The position numbers were made by a program, and so were the translations under genes. DNA of 5,625 bases from Cohaesibacteraceae bacterium (lineage in GTDB: Bacteria; Pseudomonadota; Alphaproteobacteria; Rhizobiales; Cohaesibacteraceae). The notes under the pieces were generated by a model. That model was given only the letters and a program-made list of their open reading frames with translations, did no database searches and had not been told where the DNA came from. Shown here in pieces: positions 1 to 4,340 of the stretch. Positions within the stretch are counted from its first letter, which is position 1, and each line of letters opens with the position of its first letter. The DNA is taken from positions 1 through 5,625 of the forward strand of contig JAESRR010000146.1 in NCBI GenBank assembly GCA_016764535.1, written 5' to 3'.

Positions 1-294
1 CGATATGCCGGACTTGATGCCTCGCATATCAGCAAGGTCATGCCACAAATGGAGAAAAAAGGCTGGGTAATCCGTACCAAAGACAAAAAAGACAGACGTC
101 TTGTTCTGTTTTCAATGACAGATCAGGGCAAGGCCGTGTTTCAAACCTTTTGGCCGGACGCACAGGCACTTTCACAGGATGTCCGCAATCTGTTTGGCGA
201 GGAAGAATTCATTCAACTACGCGATGGCATAGACAGGGCAAATGATCGCCTTGATGCATTGTTGGAAGAAGATGTAAGTCTTTCCGGAAAGTAG
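1..294 (+). CDS. MarR-family transcriptional regulator, C-terminal part (5' end outside window)
   Basis: This is a DNA-binding regulator of the MarR winged-helix type; its target and ligand cannot be read from the sequence. The reading frame is open from base 1, so the gene starts upstream and 97 residues are visible. They begin inside the DNA-recognition helix (LDASHISKVMPQMEKKGWV). The beta-wing follows, with the family pattern D-x-x-D-R-R ... L-x-D-x-G (KKDRRLVLFSMTDQGKAVF). The rest is a charged amphipathic C-terminal helix pair that would form the dimer interface, ending in LLEEDVSLSGK. No GNAT acetyltransferase domain follows, so it is not one of the MarR-GNAT fusions. An internal ATG at position 40 is not the start, because the helix it interrupts is conserved. 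The gene converges on merA with 8 bp between stop codons. Nothing in the sequence links it functionally to mer. Confidence 0.88.
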   Translation, partial: RYAGLDASHISKVMPQMEKKGWVIRTKDKKDRRLVLFSMTDQGKAVFQTFWPDAQALSQDVRNLFGEEEFIQLRDGIDRANDRLDALLEEDVSLSGK

Positions 295-302
295 CCAAAC
301 GG

Positions 303-1724
303 TTATCCCGCGCAACAGGACAGCTTTTTGACATCCATATCAAATGTCTGGGCTGCAAGTTTCAAACCCTCGACAGTGGTGAGATAGGGGAAGATCATCG
401 CCCCAAGATCCTCGTAAGTCATCCCGGTTTTAATAGCAATTGCAGCTGTTTGAATGCAATCAGCGCCTTCGGGAGCCAGAATGTGCGCCCCGATCAATTT
501 CTTTGTGGCACCGTCAGCGATCAGTTTGATCAGCCCTTCGGTATTACGGGCAGCAAGCGCGCGCGGCACATTATCCAGCGACAGGACCGACGTACGAACA
601 TTCAAACCTTGCGCAATCGCCTCAACCTCCGTCAGACCAACACTGGCAACTTGAGGATCGGAGAATACAACAGCAGGCATCACCGAATTATCATAAACCA
701 GATCACCATCACCTACGGCATTTTTTGCAGCTATTTTAGCACCATATGCAGCCATATAGACAAACTGATCGTTTCCGGTGACATCGCCAGCCGCATAAAC
801 ACCCGCCCGGCTCGTCCGCATATGATCATCGACGATGATACCGCCATTTTTTGTCACGTCTATTTTGGCGCCCGGCAATTTTAAACCATCGGAATTTGGT
901 TGTCTTCCCGTTGCGATCATAATTTTCTGTGCAGATATTTCAATTTCACCACAGCTGTTTTCAACAACCAGAACAACGGCATCATCCCGCTGTTGAATGT
1001 TTTTGTATGAGATGCCGCTAATCACCTTGATGCCTTCAGCCTTGAAGCAGGTTGTCAGCGCAGCACTGATTTCCGGTTCAGCATCGGGCAATAATCCCCG
1101 CCGACAAATCAGTGTAACATCGACACCCGCCCGGGCAAATATTTGTGCTATCTCCACACCGATATAACCGGCTCCCAGGATCATCAGGGAATTTGGCAAA
1201 ATTGTCATTTCAAGTGCAGTTGTGCTGGTCAAATACGAGACTGTCTCAATGCCCGCGATATCAGGGACAGACTGCCGGGATCCCGTGGCGATGATGATTT
1301 TTTTCGCATCAATACTTTCGCCATCAACCTGTAATTTGCCATCATTGGTGAACGATGCTTTCCCTGCAAGATAGGTAATATTCTGATAGGCAGGCAGAAT
1401 ATCGCTGTACTTTGCCTTGCGTAAATCATCAACCAGGGCCTGCTTCTGCGCAATTACAGCCGCCCAGTCTGTCACTTCCGCCGAGGCTTTGATCCCTTCA
1501 AAACGTTCAGCGACCCGCGAGATATGCAACGTATCAGCAGCCCTGATAAGTGCCTTGGATGGAACACATCCAACATTGACGCAGGTCCCGCCGATGGTGC
1601 CATGCCCGATAATCAGGACCCTTGCACCTTCATCTGCAGCTGTTATTCCAGCAGAAAACCCCGCAGAACCCGCACCAATGACCGCCACATCATACGCTTT
1701 ATTATCACTGCAACATTCAGACAT
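303..1724 (-). CDS. merA: Mercuric reductase MerA, short form without the N-terminal metal-binding domain
   Basis: This is the cytosolic flavoprotein that reduces Hg(II) to volatile Hg(0) with NADPH; it is a pyridine nucleotide-disulphide oxidoreductase. With the ATG at 1724 it is 473 residues. Visible landmarks are the FAD-binding GAGSAG (17-22), the redox-active pair C48-C53 in GGTCVNVGCVPSK, the NADPH-binding GAGYIG (184-189), the second FAD motif AAGDVTG, and the Hg-delivering C-terminal pair C470-C471 in KKLSCCAG. By spacing from the cysteines, Y106 and Y447 match the two active-site tyrosines known in MerA. The N-terminal HMA (NmerA) domain is missing; in its place is a nine-residue tail with a vicinal cysteine pair (C4-C5). 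A TTG at 1736 would add four residues and overlap the merF stop. I prefer the ATG because GAAG lies 6 nt before it. It is the last gene of merTPFA, 8 nt after merF. Confidence 0.96.
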   Translation of the reverse strand: MSECCSDNKAYDVAVIGAGSAGFSAGITAADEGARVLIIGHGTIGGTCVNVGCVPSKALIRAADTLHISRVAERFEGIKASAEVTDWAAVIAQKQALVDDLRKAKYSDILPAYQNITYLAGKASFTNDGKLQVDGESIDAKKIIIATGSRQSVPDIAGIETVSYLTSTTALEMTILPNSLMILGAGYIGVEIAQIFARAGVDVTLICRRGLLPDAEPEISAALTTCFKAEGIKVISGISYKNIQQRDDAVVLVVENSCGEIEISAQKIMIATGRQPNSDGLKLPGAKIDVTKNGGIIVDDHMRTSRAGVYAAGDVTGNDQFVYMAAYGAKIAAKNAVGDGDLVYDNSVMPAVVFSDPQVASVGLTEVEAIAQGLNVRTSVLSLDNVPRALAARNTEGLIKLIADGATKKLIGAHILAPEGADCIQTAAIAIKTGMTYEDLGAMIFPYLTTVEGLKLAAQTFDMDVKKLSCCAG

Positions 1725-1732
1725 AACGCACT

Positions 1733-1954
1733 TCAACCTTCAGTAAATTTATCAGAGCGCTTTTTGCGCAGGACGGCGTAAACAGTCAGGATCACAAAAA
1801 ACCCCAAAGCCGGTAACAAAACAAAATCCAGATAACCAACAACTGCGGAAAGGCCGACACTTGCAACAAGCACCACAAGCAGAGGAGTGAAGCAGCACAG
1901 TGCCGCGATAATTGTGCCGGTAATACCTGTAATGAGCAGTTTTCGATCACTCAT
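1733..1954 (-). CDS. merF: MerF-type mercury transporter, lacking the second cysteine pair
   Basis: This is a small inner-membrane protein of 73 residues that passes Hg(II) into the cytoplasm. Two hydrophobic helices are visible, about residues 6-30 and 36-61. The first carries the vicinal pair C20-C21 in AALCCFTPLLVVLVASVGLS, and the second is introduced by VGYLDFVLLPALG, both close to the MerF family pattern. Known MerF proteins also have a cytosolic Cys pair near the C-terminus; here the tail is KKRSDKFTEG with no cysteine, so transfer to MerA would have to use another ligand or another protein. The start codon overlaps the merP stop in an ATGA arrangement, and merA follows 8 nt after the stop, so translation is probably coupled along the operon. 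A distant MerT/MerC-like assignment is less likely because there are only two helices. Confidence 0.9.
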   Translation of the reverse strand: MSDRKLLITGITGTIIAALCCFTPLLVVLVASVGLSAVVGYLDFVLLPALGFFVILTVYAVLRKKRSDKFTEG

Positions 1955-2268
1955 GAACCGCTTGCCCCGGTTACCAGCGTCGACACATAGCCAATGTCAG
2001 CAGTCGCCTTCACAATCGCCTCTATAGACGCGATGGAATCCTCAAAAACAACAATTGCCGAGGTGTCTTCCAATGTAGCATCGACGCGCTTAACGCCGTC
2101 AACTTCCTTGATCGCCCACTCAACCATATACGGGCAACTGGCACAGTTCATCCCGGGGATCGAGAGCCGGATGGTCTGCTCGGCCGCATGACCATGCACC
2201 GACATCAACCCGACTGATAAAAATATCATTACAATTGTGAGAAATCGGATCATCAGATGTGCTTTCAT
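1951..2268 (-). CDS. merP: Periplasmic mercury-binding protein MerP
   Basis: This protein binds Hg(II) in the periplasm and hands it to MerT or MerF. It has 105 residues. A signal peptide is visible: a basic start, a hydrophobic core at about residues 9-24, and a likely cleavage around HGHA-AEQT (residues 28/29). The mature part is a single HMA-like ferredoxin-fold domain with the metal site GMNCASC (C42, C45), and it ends in a region resembling the MerP pattern KATADIGY. Length and layout match typical MerP plus a slightly long leader. Its ATG directly abuts the merT stop (TAAATG), with no strong Shine-Dalgarno of its own, so translation is probably coupled to merT. A second in-frame ATG at residue 6, preceded by a GAAAG stretch, is a possible alternative start and would leave the signal peptide intact. 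Confidence 0.95.
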   Translation of the reverse strand: MKAHLMIRFLTIVMIFLSVGLMSVHGHAAEQTIRLSIPGMNCASCPYMVEWAIKEVDGVKRVDATLEDTSAIVVFEDSIASIEAIVKATADIGYVSTLVTGASGS

Positions 2269-2679
2269 TTAACCCAATATCAATGGAACCAGAACAGGCC
2301 AGGCAAAAGCCAGCAGGACAAGAGCTGTCGCAAGCCACAATAAATATCGAACAACAGTTTTAGACAGTGGTCGCGCGCAAACCTGCCCGGAAGAACATGC
2401 CCGGACAGGCTTCCAGTAGACCAGCCAATAGCCATAACCAAGAAATCCCAGCGTAATCAGGATAAAATAGGGCTGGTATGGTGACAGAGCTGCCAATTGT
2501 CCAATCCACGCGCCACCGATACCCAGACTAAACAACGCCAGAGGAAGTATACAGCAACTGGATGCTCCAATGGCAGTCAGCAAGCCGATTCCAGCAACTA
2601 TACCGGCTTTGGCTGCATGCTCGTCTGATACGCCACTTCCCTTGCTGGAAAGGTTTGAATTGGCAAACGTGTCAGTCAT
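2269..2679 (-). CDS. merT: Mercuric transport protein MerT
   Basis: This inner-membrane Hg(II) importer accepts mercury from MerP and delivers it to the cytosol. With the ATG at 2679 it has 136 residues and three predicted helices (about 26-50, 66-88, 110-134). The first helix has the vicinal pair C42-C43 in ASSCCILPLALFSLGIGGAW. The cytoplasmic loop after helix 2 has the second pair C95-x5-C101 in KPVRACSSGQVCARP, the same spacing as in classical MerT. The N-terminus is about 20 residues longer than classical MerT, being a polar Ser/Asn-rich stretch. Two ATGs stand side by side (2682 and 2679); a GGGA element lies 7 nt before the second, hence the choice. An upstream TTG at 2712 is rejected because it would sit in the promoter -10 box. 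This is the first gene of the operon. Confidence 0.94.
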   Translation of the reverse strand: MTDTFANSNLSSKGSGVSDEHAAKAGIVAGIGLLTAIGASSCCILPLALFSLGIGGAWIGQLAALSPYQPYFILITLGFLGYGYWLVYWKPVRACSSGQVCARPLSKTVVRYLLWLATALVLLAFAWPVLVPLILG

Positions 2680-2711
2680 CATTCTTTCCCGAAATACCGT
2701 ATTGTCCCGCA

Positions 2712-2742
2712 AGTTTACATTCTGTAGCGACTACAGGAGCAA
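2712..2742 (-). promoter_or_regulatory. MerR-family-type promoter/operator of merTPFA
   Basis: On the minus strand a -35-like TTGCTC (2742-2737) and a -10-like TAAACT (2717-2712) are separated by 19 bp, longer than the usual 17. The spacer contains a perfect 15-bp dyad, CTGTAG-tcg-CTACAG (2736-2722). An over-long spacer with a dyad centred in it is the known architecture of promoters that MerR-family activators untwist (mer, zntA, cadA and similar). The inferred transcription start lies around 2705, leaving a leader of about 25 nt that contains the merT Shine-Dalgarno. The dyad looks at least as much like CadR/ZntR/PbrR sites as like the classical Tn501 mer site, so the exact cognate regulator is open. 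No merR gene is in this window. Confidence 0.75.
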
Positions 2743-2815
2743 GCATAAACCTGATGCCTGAAAATTTTGTAAAACAAACCTGACTGTTGCTCCGGCAATA
2801 TTCAATATAGGCCAT

Positions 2816-2839
2816 CAGCTCAAACAATCGTTTGAACTG
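2816..2839. promoter_or_regulatory. Inverted repeat over the cbt -35 box (candidate operator)
   Basis: Arms CAGCTCAAAC (2816-2825) and GTTTGAACTG (2830-2839) flank a 4-bp centre, AATC. Nine of ten positions pair; the single mismatch is C2819/A2836. The right arm includes the proposed -35 box of the cbt promoter, so a dimeric repressor bound here would block it. The regulator is unknown. At this length and quality the dyad is unlikely to be chance, but function is inference. Confidence 0.45.
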
Positions 2840-2860
2840 TCTGTAGATGCGTTCTATACA
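2832..2860 (+). promoter_or_regulatory. Probable sigma70-type promoter of the riboswitch-cbtBA transcript
   Basis: TTGAAC (2832-2837) and TATACA (2855-2860) are separated by 17 bp, matching the sigma70 consensus at four of six positions each. The predicted start near 2867 coincides with the first base of the riboswitch P1 helix, which supports the call. It points away from the mer promoter, about 90 bp distant, so the two transcripts do not overlap. Confidence 0.6.
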
Positions 2861-2866
2861 GGCTGA

Positions 2867-3056
2867 ACATGGTTTCCGGATGCCAAAGGCGGACCCGGAA
2901 TGAAAAAGGGAACACGGTGAGACGTAGCCAGAAGGCATCAAACCCGTGACTGCCCCCGCAACTGTAGGCGGAGAGTTATCCTGAAACAGACCACTGGGCG
3001 CGAGCCTGGGAAGGTTCGGGAGAGCGATGATCCGCAAGTCAGGAGACCTGCCATGT
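2867..3056 (+). promoter_or_regulatory. Cobalamin (B12) riboswitch
   Basis: This is an RNA element in the 5' leader of cbtBA that binds a cobalamin and lowers expression of the downstream genes when B12 is abundant. The conserved blocks occur in the family order: AAAGGGAACACGGTGAG (about 2904-2920), ACTGCCCCCGCAACTGTA (2949-2966), CCACTGGG, then GGGAAGG, then CGATGATCCGCAAG. The B12 box AGTCAGGAGACCTGCC (3037-3052) follows. The closing P1 helix is visible as ACATGG (2867-2872) pairing with CCATGT (3051-3056). Length and layout match the adenosylcobalamin class, although the exact ligand preference cannot be read here. The downstream cobalt transporter is a known target type, since cobalt is the metal of cobalamin. 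Confidence 0.95.
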
Positions 3057-3071
3057 AAGACAACTCAATCC

Positions 3072-3089
3072 GCTGTCGGGTGCGACAGC
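3072..3089 (+). promoter_or_regulatory. Hairpin in front of the cbtB ribosome binding site (expression platform)
   Basis: GCTGTCG (3072-3078) and CGACAGC (3083-3089) form a perfect 7-bp stem with a GGTG loop, ending 2 nt before the Shine-Dalgarno AGGAG (3092-3096). No T-run follows, so it is not an intrinsic terminator. Its place after the riboswitch suggests it is the regulatory hairpin (P13-like in this family) that controls ribosome access by interacting with the aptamer. I could not fix the aptamer partner of the loop by eye. Confidence 0.55.
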
Positions 3090-3101
3090 ACAGGAGAAAC
3101 C

Positions 3102-3272
3102 ATGACAACAATTACCCAGGCAGTTCCTGCCACCAGAACCGATATTATCGCAATTTTCGCAGCACTTTGTTTTGGCATCGCCATCATTGTTGTTGCCGGT
3201 CACGCCCAGGCATCCAGCCTGCACGATGCCGCCCATGATACCCGCCATGCAGCAGGATTTCCCTGCCACTAG
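3102..3272 (+). CDS. cbtB: Cobalt transporter small subunit CbtB
   Basis: This is a small inner-membrane partner of CbtA in B12-regulated cobalt uptake. It has 56 residues: a short polar N-terminus, one transmembrane helix at about 14-36, and a histidine-rich end. The signature is HDAAHDTRHAAGFPCH at residues 41-56, with H41, H45, H49, C55 and H56 as likely metal ligands; this conserved tail identifies the family. The start is set by AGGAG at 3092-3096, 5 nt before the ATG. The frame is open further upstream to 3027, but that stretch is riboswitch. The gene is followed 14 nt later by cbtA and sits directly behind the cobalamin riboswitch, so its translation should fall when B12 is plentiful. 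Confidence 0.93.
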   Translation: MTTITQAVPATRTDIIAIFAALCFGIAIIVVAGHAQASSLHDAAHDTRHAAGFPCH

Positions 3273-3286
3273 AGTGGAGACAACTC

Positions 3287-4072
3287 ATGTTTATGCGCAT
3301 TTTATCAAGTGCCCTGTTCGCAGGTTGCGCTGCCGGTATCCTTGCGGCTTTGCTGCAGCTCTATTTCGTTCAACCTGTTCTCCTGCATGCCGAATTATAT
3401 GAAGGCGGGGAACTGGTTCATTCGTTCTCACAGCCAACAACCGGCCATCATGATCTCGCTTCCACAGTAGAAGCATCAACCCCTCATGACCATGACAATA
3501 CCGACCCTGTTTCTGCGAGTGCTGTTTCCGCAAATCCCGACACTGACGGCTTCGACCTTGCCCGTGACGGCCTGAGCATGGCATTCACCATCCTGGTTTA
3601 TTGCGGTTACAGTTTTATACTTGTTGCCTTGATGGCCGTTGCCAACGGCAAGGGTATAACAATAACCGCCAGACAGGGGCTGGTATGGGGTGTCGCAGGG
3701 TTCATCGCCGTGCATTTTGCACCCGCTTTCAGTCTGCCACCGGAAGTTCCTGGCACTGCGGCAGCCGAAGTTGCAGTCCGTCAGGTCTGGTGGTTCTCAA
3801 CCGTTGCAGCCACTGCTGCAGCCCTATGGCTGATCGCCTTTGGCAAAAGCCATCTCCCCTGGGGAGTTGCAATCATTCTACTCCTTGCGCCCCATGTTAT
3901 CGGCGCACCACATCCAGATATATTCACAGGACCCGTACCTCCGGAAATTGCCGCGCAATTCGCGAGCAAGGCTCTGGGTGTTGGACTTGCAGCATGGACA
4001 TTGCTTGGGTTGTTTGCAGCATGGTTCTGGCAAAGATCAGGGATCTCTCAGCGTTCAACACAACCCGCGTAA
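3287..4072 (+). CDS. cbtA: Cobalt transporter subunit CbtA
   Basis: This is the multi-pass membrane subunit of the CbtAB cobalt transporter, a family known mainly from genomic association with B12 riboswitches. It has 261 residues. About six hydrophobic helices are visible: 5-28, 95-118, 126-146, 160-184, 189-207 and 229-252. The N-terminal RILSSALFAGCAAGILAALL and the following QLYFVQPVLLHAELYE match the family. The long loop between helices 1 and 2 is rich in His and Asp (GHHD, then PHDHDNTD) and probably gathers metal; further histidines occur in helices 3 (VHFAP) and 5 (APHVIGAPHPD). GGAG lies 7 nt before the chosen ATG; a second ATG two codons on is possible. It is co-transcribed with cbtB, and transcription should end at the hairpin at about 4112-4147. 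Direct substrate evidence exists for few members, so cobalt is inferred from family and riboswitch. Confidence 0.92.
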   Translation: MFMRILSSALFAGCAAGILAALLQLYFVQPVLLHAELYEGGELVHSFSQPTTGHHDLASTVEASTPHDHDNTDPVSASAVSANPDTDGFDLARDGLSMAFTILVYCGYSFILVALMAVANGKGITITARQGLVWGVAGFIAVHFAPAFSLPPEVPGTAAAEVAVRQVWWFSTVAATAAALWLIAFGKSHLPWGVAIILLLAPHVIGAPHPDIFTGPVPPEIAAQFASKALGVGLAAWTLLGLFAAWFWQRSGISQRSTQPA

Positions 4073-4111
4073 CACAAAATCTCTACATAACCGTGACTGT
4101 TCATGAATAAC

Positions 4112-4147
4112 AAAGGGGCCTCTGAATATCAGCGGCCCTTTATTTGC
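4112..4147 (+). terminator. Rho-independent terminator after cbtA
   Basis: The stem is AAAG-GGGCC against GGCCC-TTT, with one bulged G, a T/C mismatch and an inner CTGA/TCAG helix around an ATA loop. It is followed by TTTATTT. It lies 40 bp after the cbtA stop and is the natural end of the riboswitch-cbtBA transcript. The opposite strand shows only a weak T-rich run, so bidirectional action is doubtful. Confidence 0.8.
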
Positions 4148-4340
4148 GATACTGAAATATAGAATACTTGTTACAAATATTAAATTGTAACACTTGTAAT
4201 AATACAGAGTATATATATCCTCTTTCACAATCATGGATAACAAAAAATAAATTATATACCTGTTTATACCAAATTATCAGGAATTGTTAACCAGTTTTGC
4301 ATAATCCTGCACCAGTTATTCCTTGTGGTGGAGAATACAA
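4148..4340. other. AT-rich intergenic spacer upstream of the chemoreceptor
   Basis: No gene was found here. The stretch is clearly richer in A and T than the flanking genes, with runs such as GTATATATATCC and AAAAAATAAATTATATACC. It should hold the promoter of the chemoreceptor, but no -35/-10 pair with good spacing stands out. The best -10-like element is CATAAT (4300-4305), preceded by TTTTG, without a convincing -35. A near-perfect 14-bp direct repeat links TCATGGATAACAAA (4231-4244) to TCATGAATAACAAA (4101-4114) on the other side of the terminator. Confidence 0.5.
4170..4191. promoter_or_regulatory. Inverted repeat GTTACAA/TTGTAAC (candidate operator)
   Basis: Perfect 7-bp arms GTTACAA (4170-4176) and TTGTAAC (4185-4191) are separated by 8 bp, giving a 22-bp dyad. 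A third copy of the half-site core, TTGTAA, follows at 4195-4200. It lies about 150 bp before the chemoreceptor start and could bind a dimeric regulator of that gene. AT-rich sequence produces dyads easily, so this is tentative. Confidence 0.35.

Noticed and set aside
1..294. The MarR-type gene as the missing mer regulator
   Set aside because: The winged-helix pattern is MarR and not MerR, there are no conserved Hg-binding cysteines in the visible part, and the merT operator has MerR-type geometry.
450..884. 144-residue + strand reading frame opposite merA
   Set aside because: It is antisense to the well-conserved MerA C-terminal half and has no recognisable domain or ribosome binding site.
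1725..1736. Longer MerA starting at TTG 1736
   Set aside because: It would add only MKCV and overlap the merF stop. The ATG at 1724 has a GAAG 6 nt upstream.
2680..2712. Longer MerT starting at TTG 2712 (or at the first ATG, 2682)
   Set aside because: The TTG lies inside the proposed -10 box and would precede the transcription start. The ATG at 2679 has the better Shine-Dalgarno spacing; the ATG at 2682 remains possible but changes only one residue.
2798..2808. Short dyad ATATT-C-AATAT between the mer and cbt promoters
   Set aside because: It has only 5-bp arms in AT-rich sequence and is not aligned with either promoter, so chance is the better explanation.
2672..3037. 121-residue reading frame on the minus strand across the riboswitch
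   Set aside because: It covers the conserved riboswitch, the cbt and mer promoters and the start of merT, and its translation resembles no protein family I know.
3027..3101. N-terminal extension of CbtB to the ATG at 3027
   Set aside because: The extra codons are the B12 box and the pre-SD hairpin. CbtB proteins begin shortly before their single helix, and AGGAG marks the ATG at 3102.
3601..4110. 169-residue + strand reading frame overlapping cbtA
   Set aside because: It is an out-of-frame shadow of cbtA, Cys- and Arg-rich with no membrane or domain pattern; the cbtA frame is clearly the coding one.
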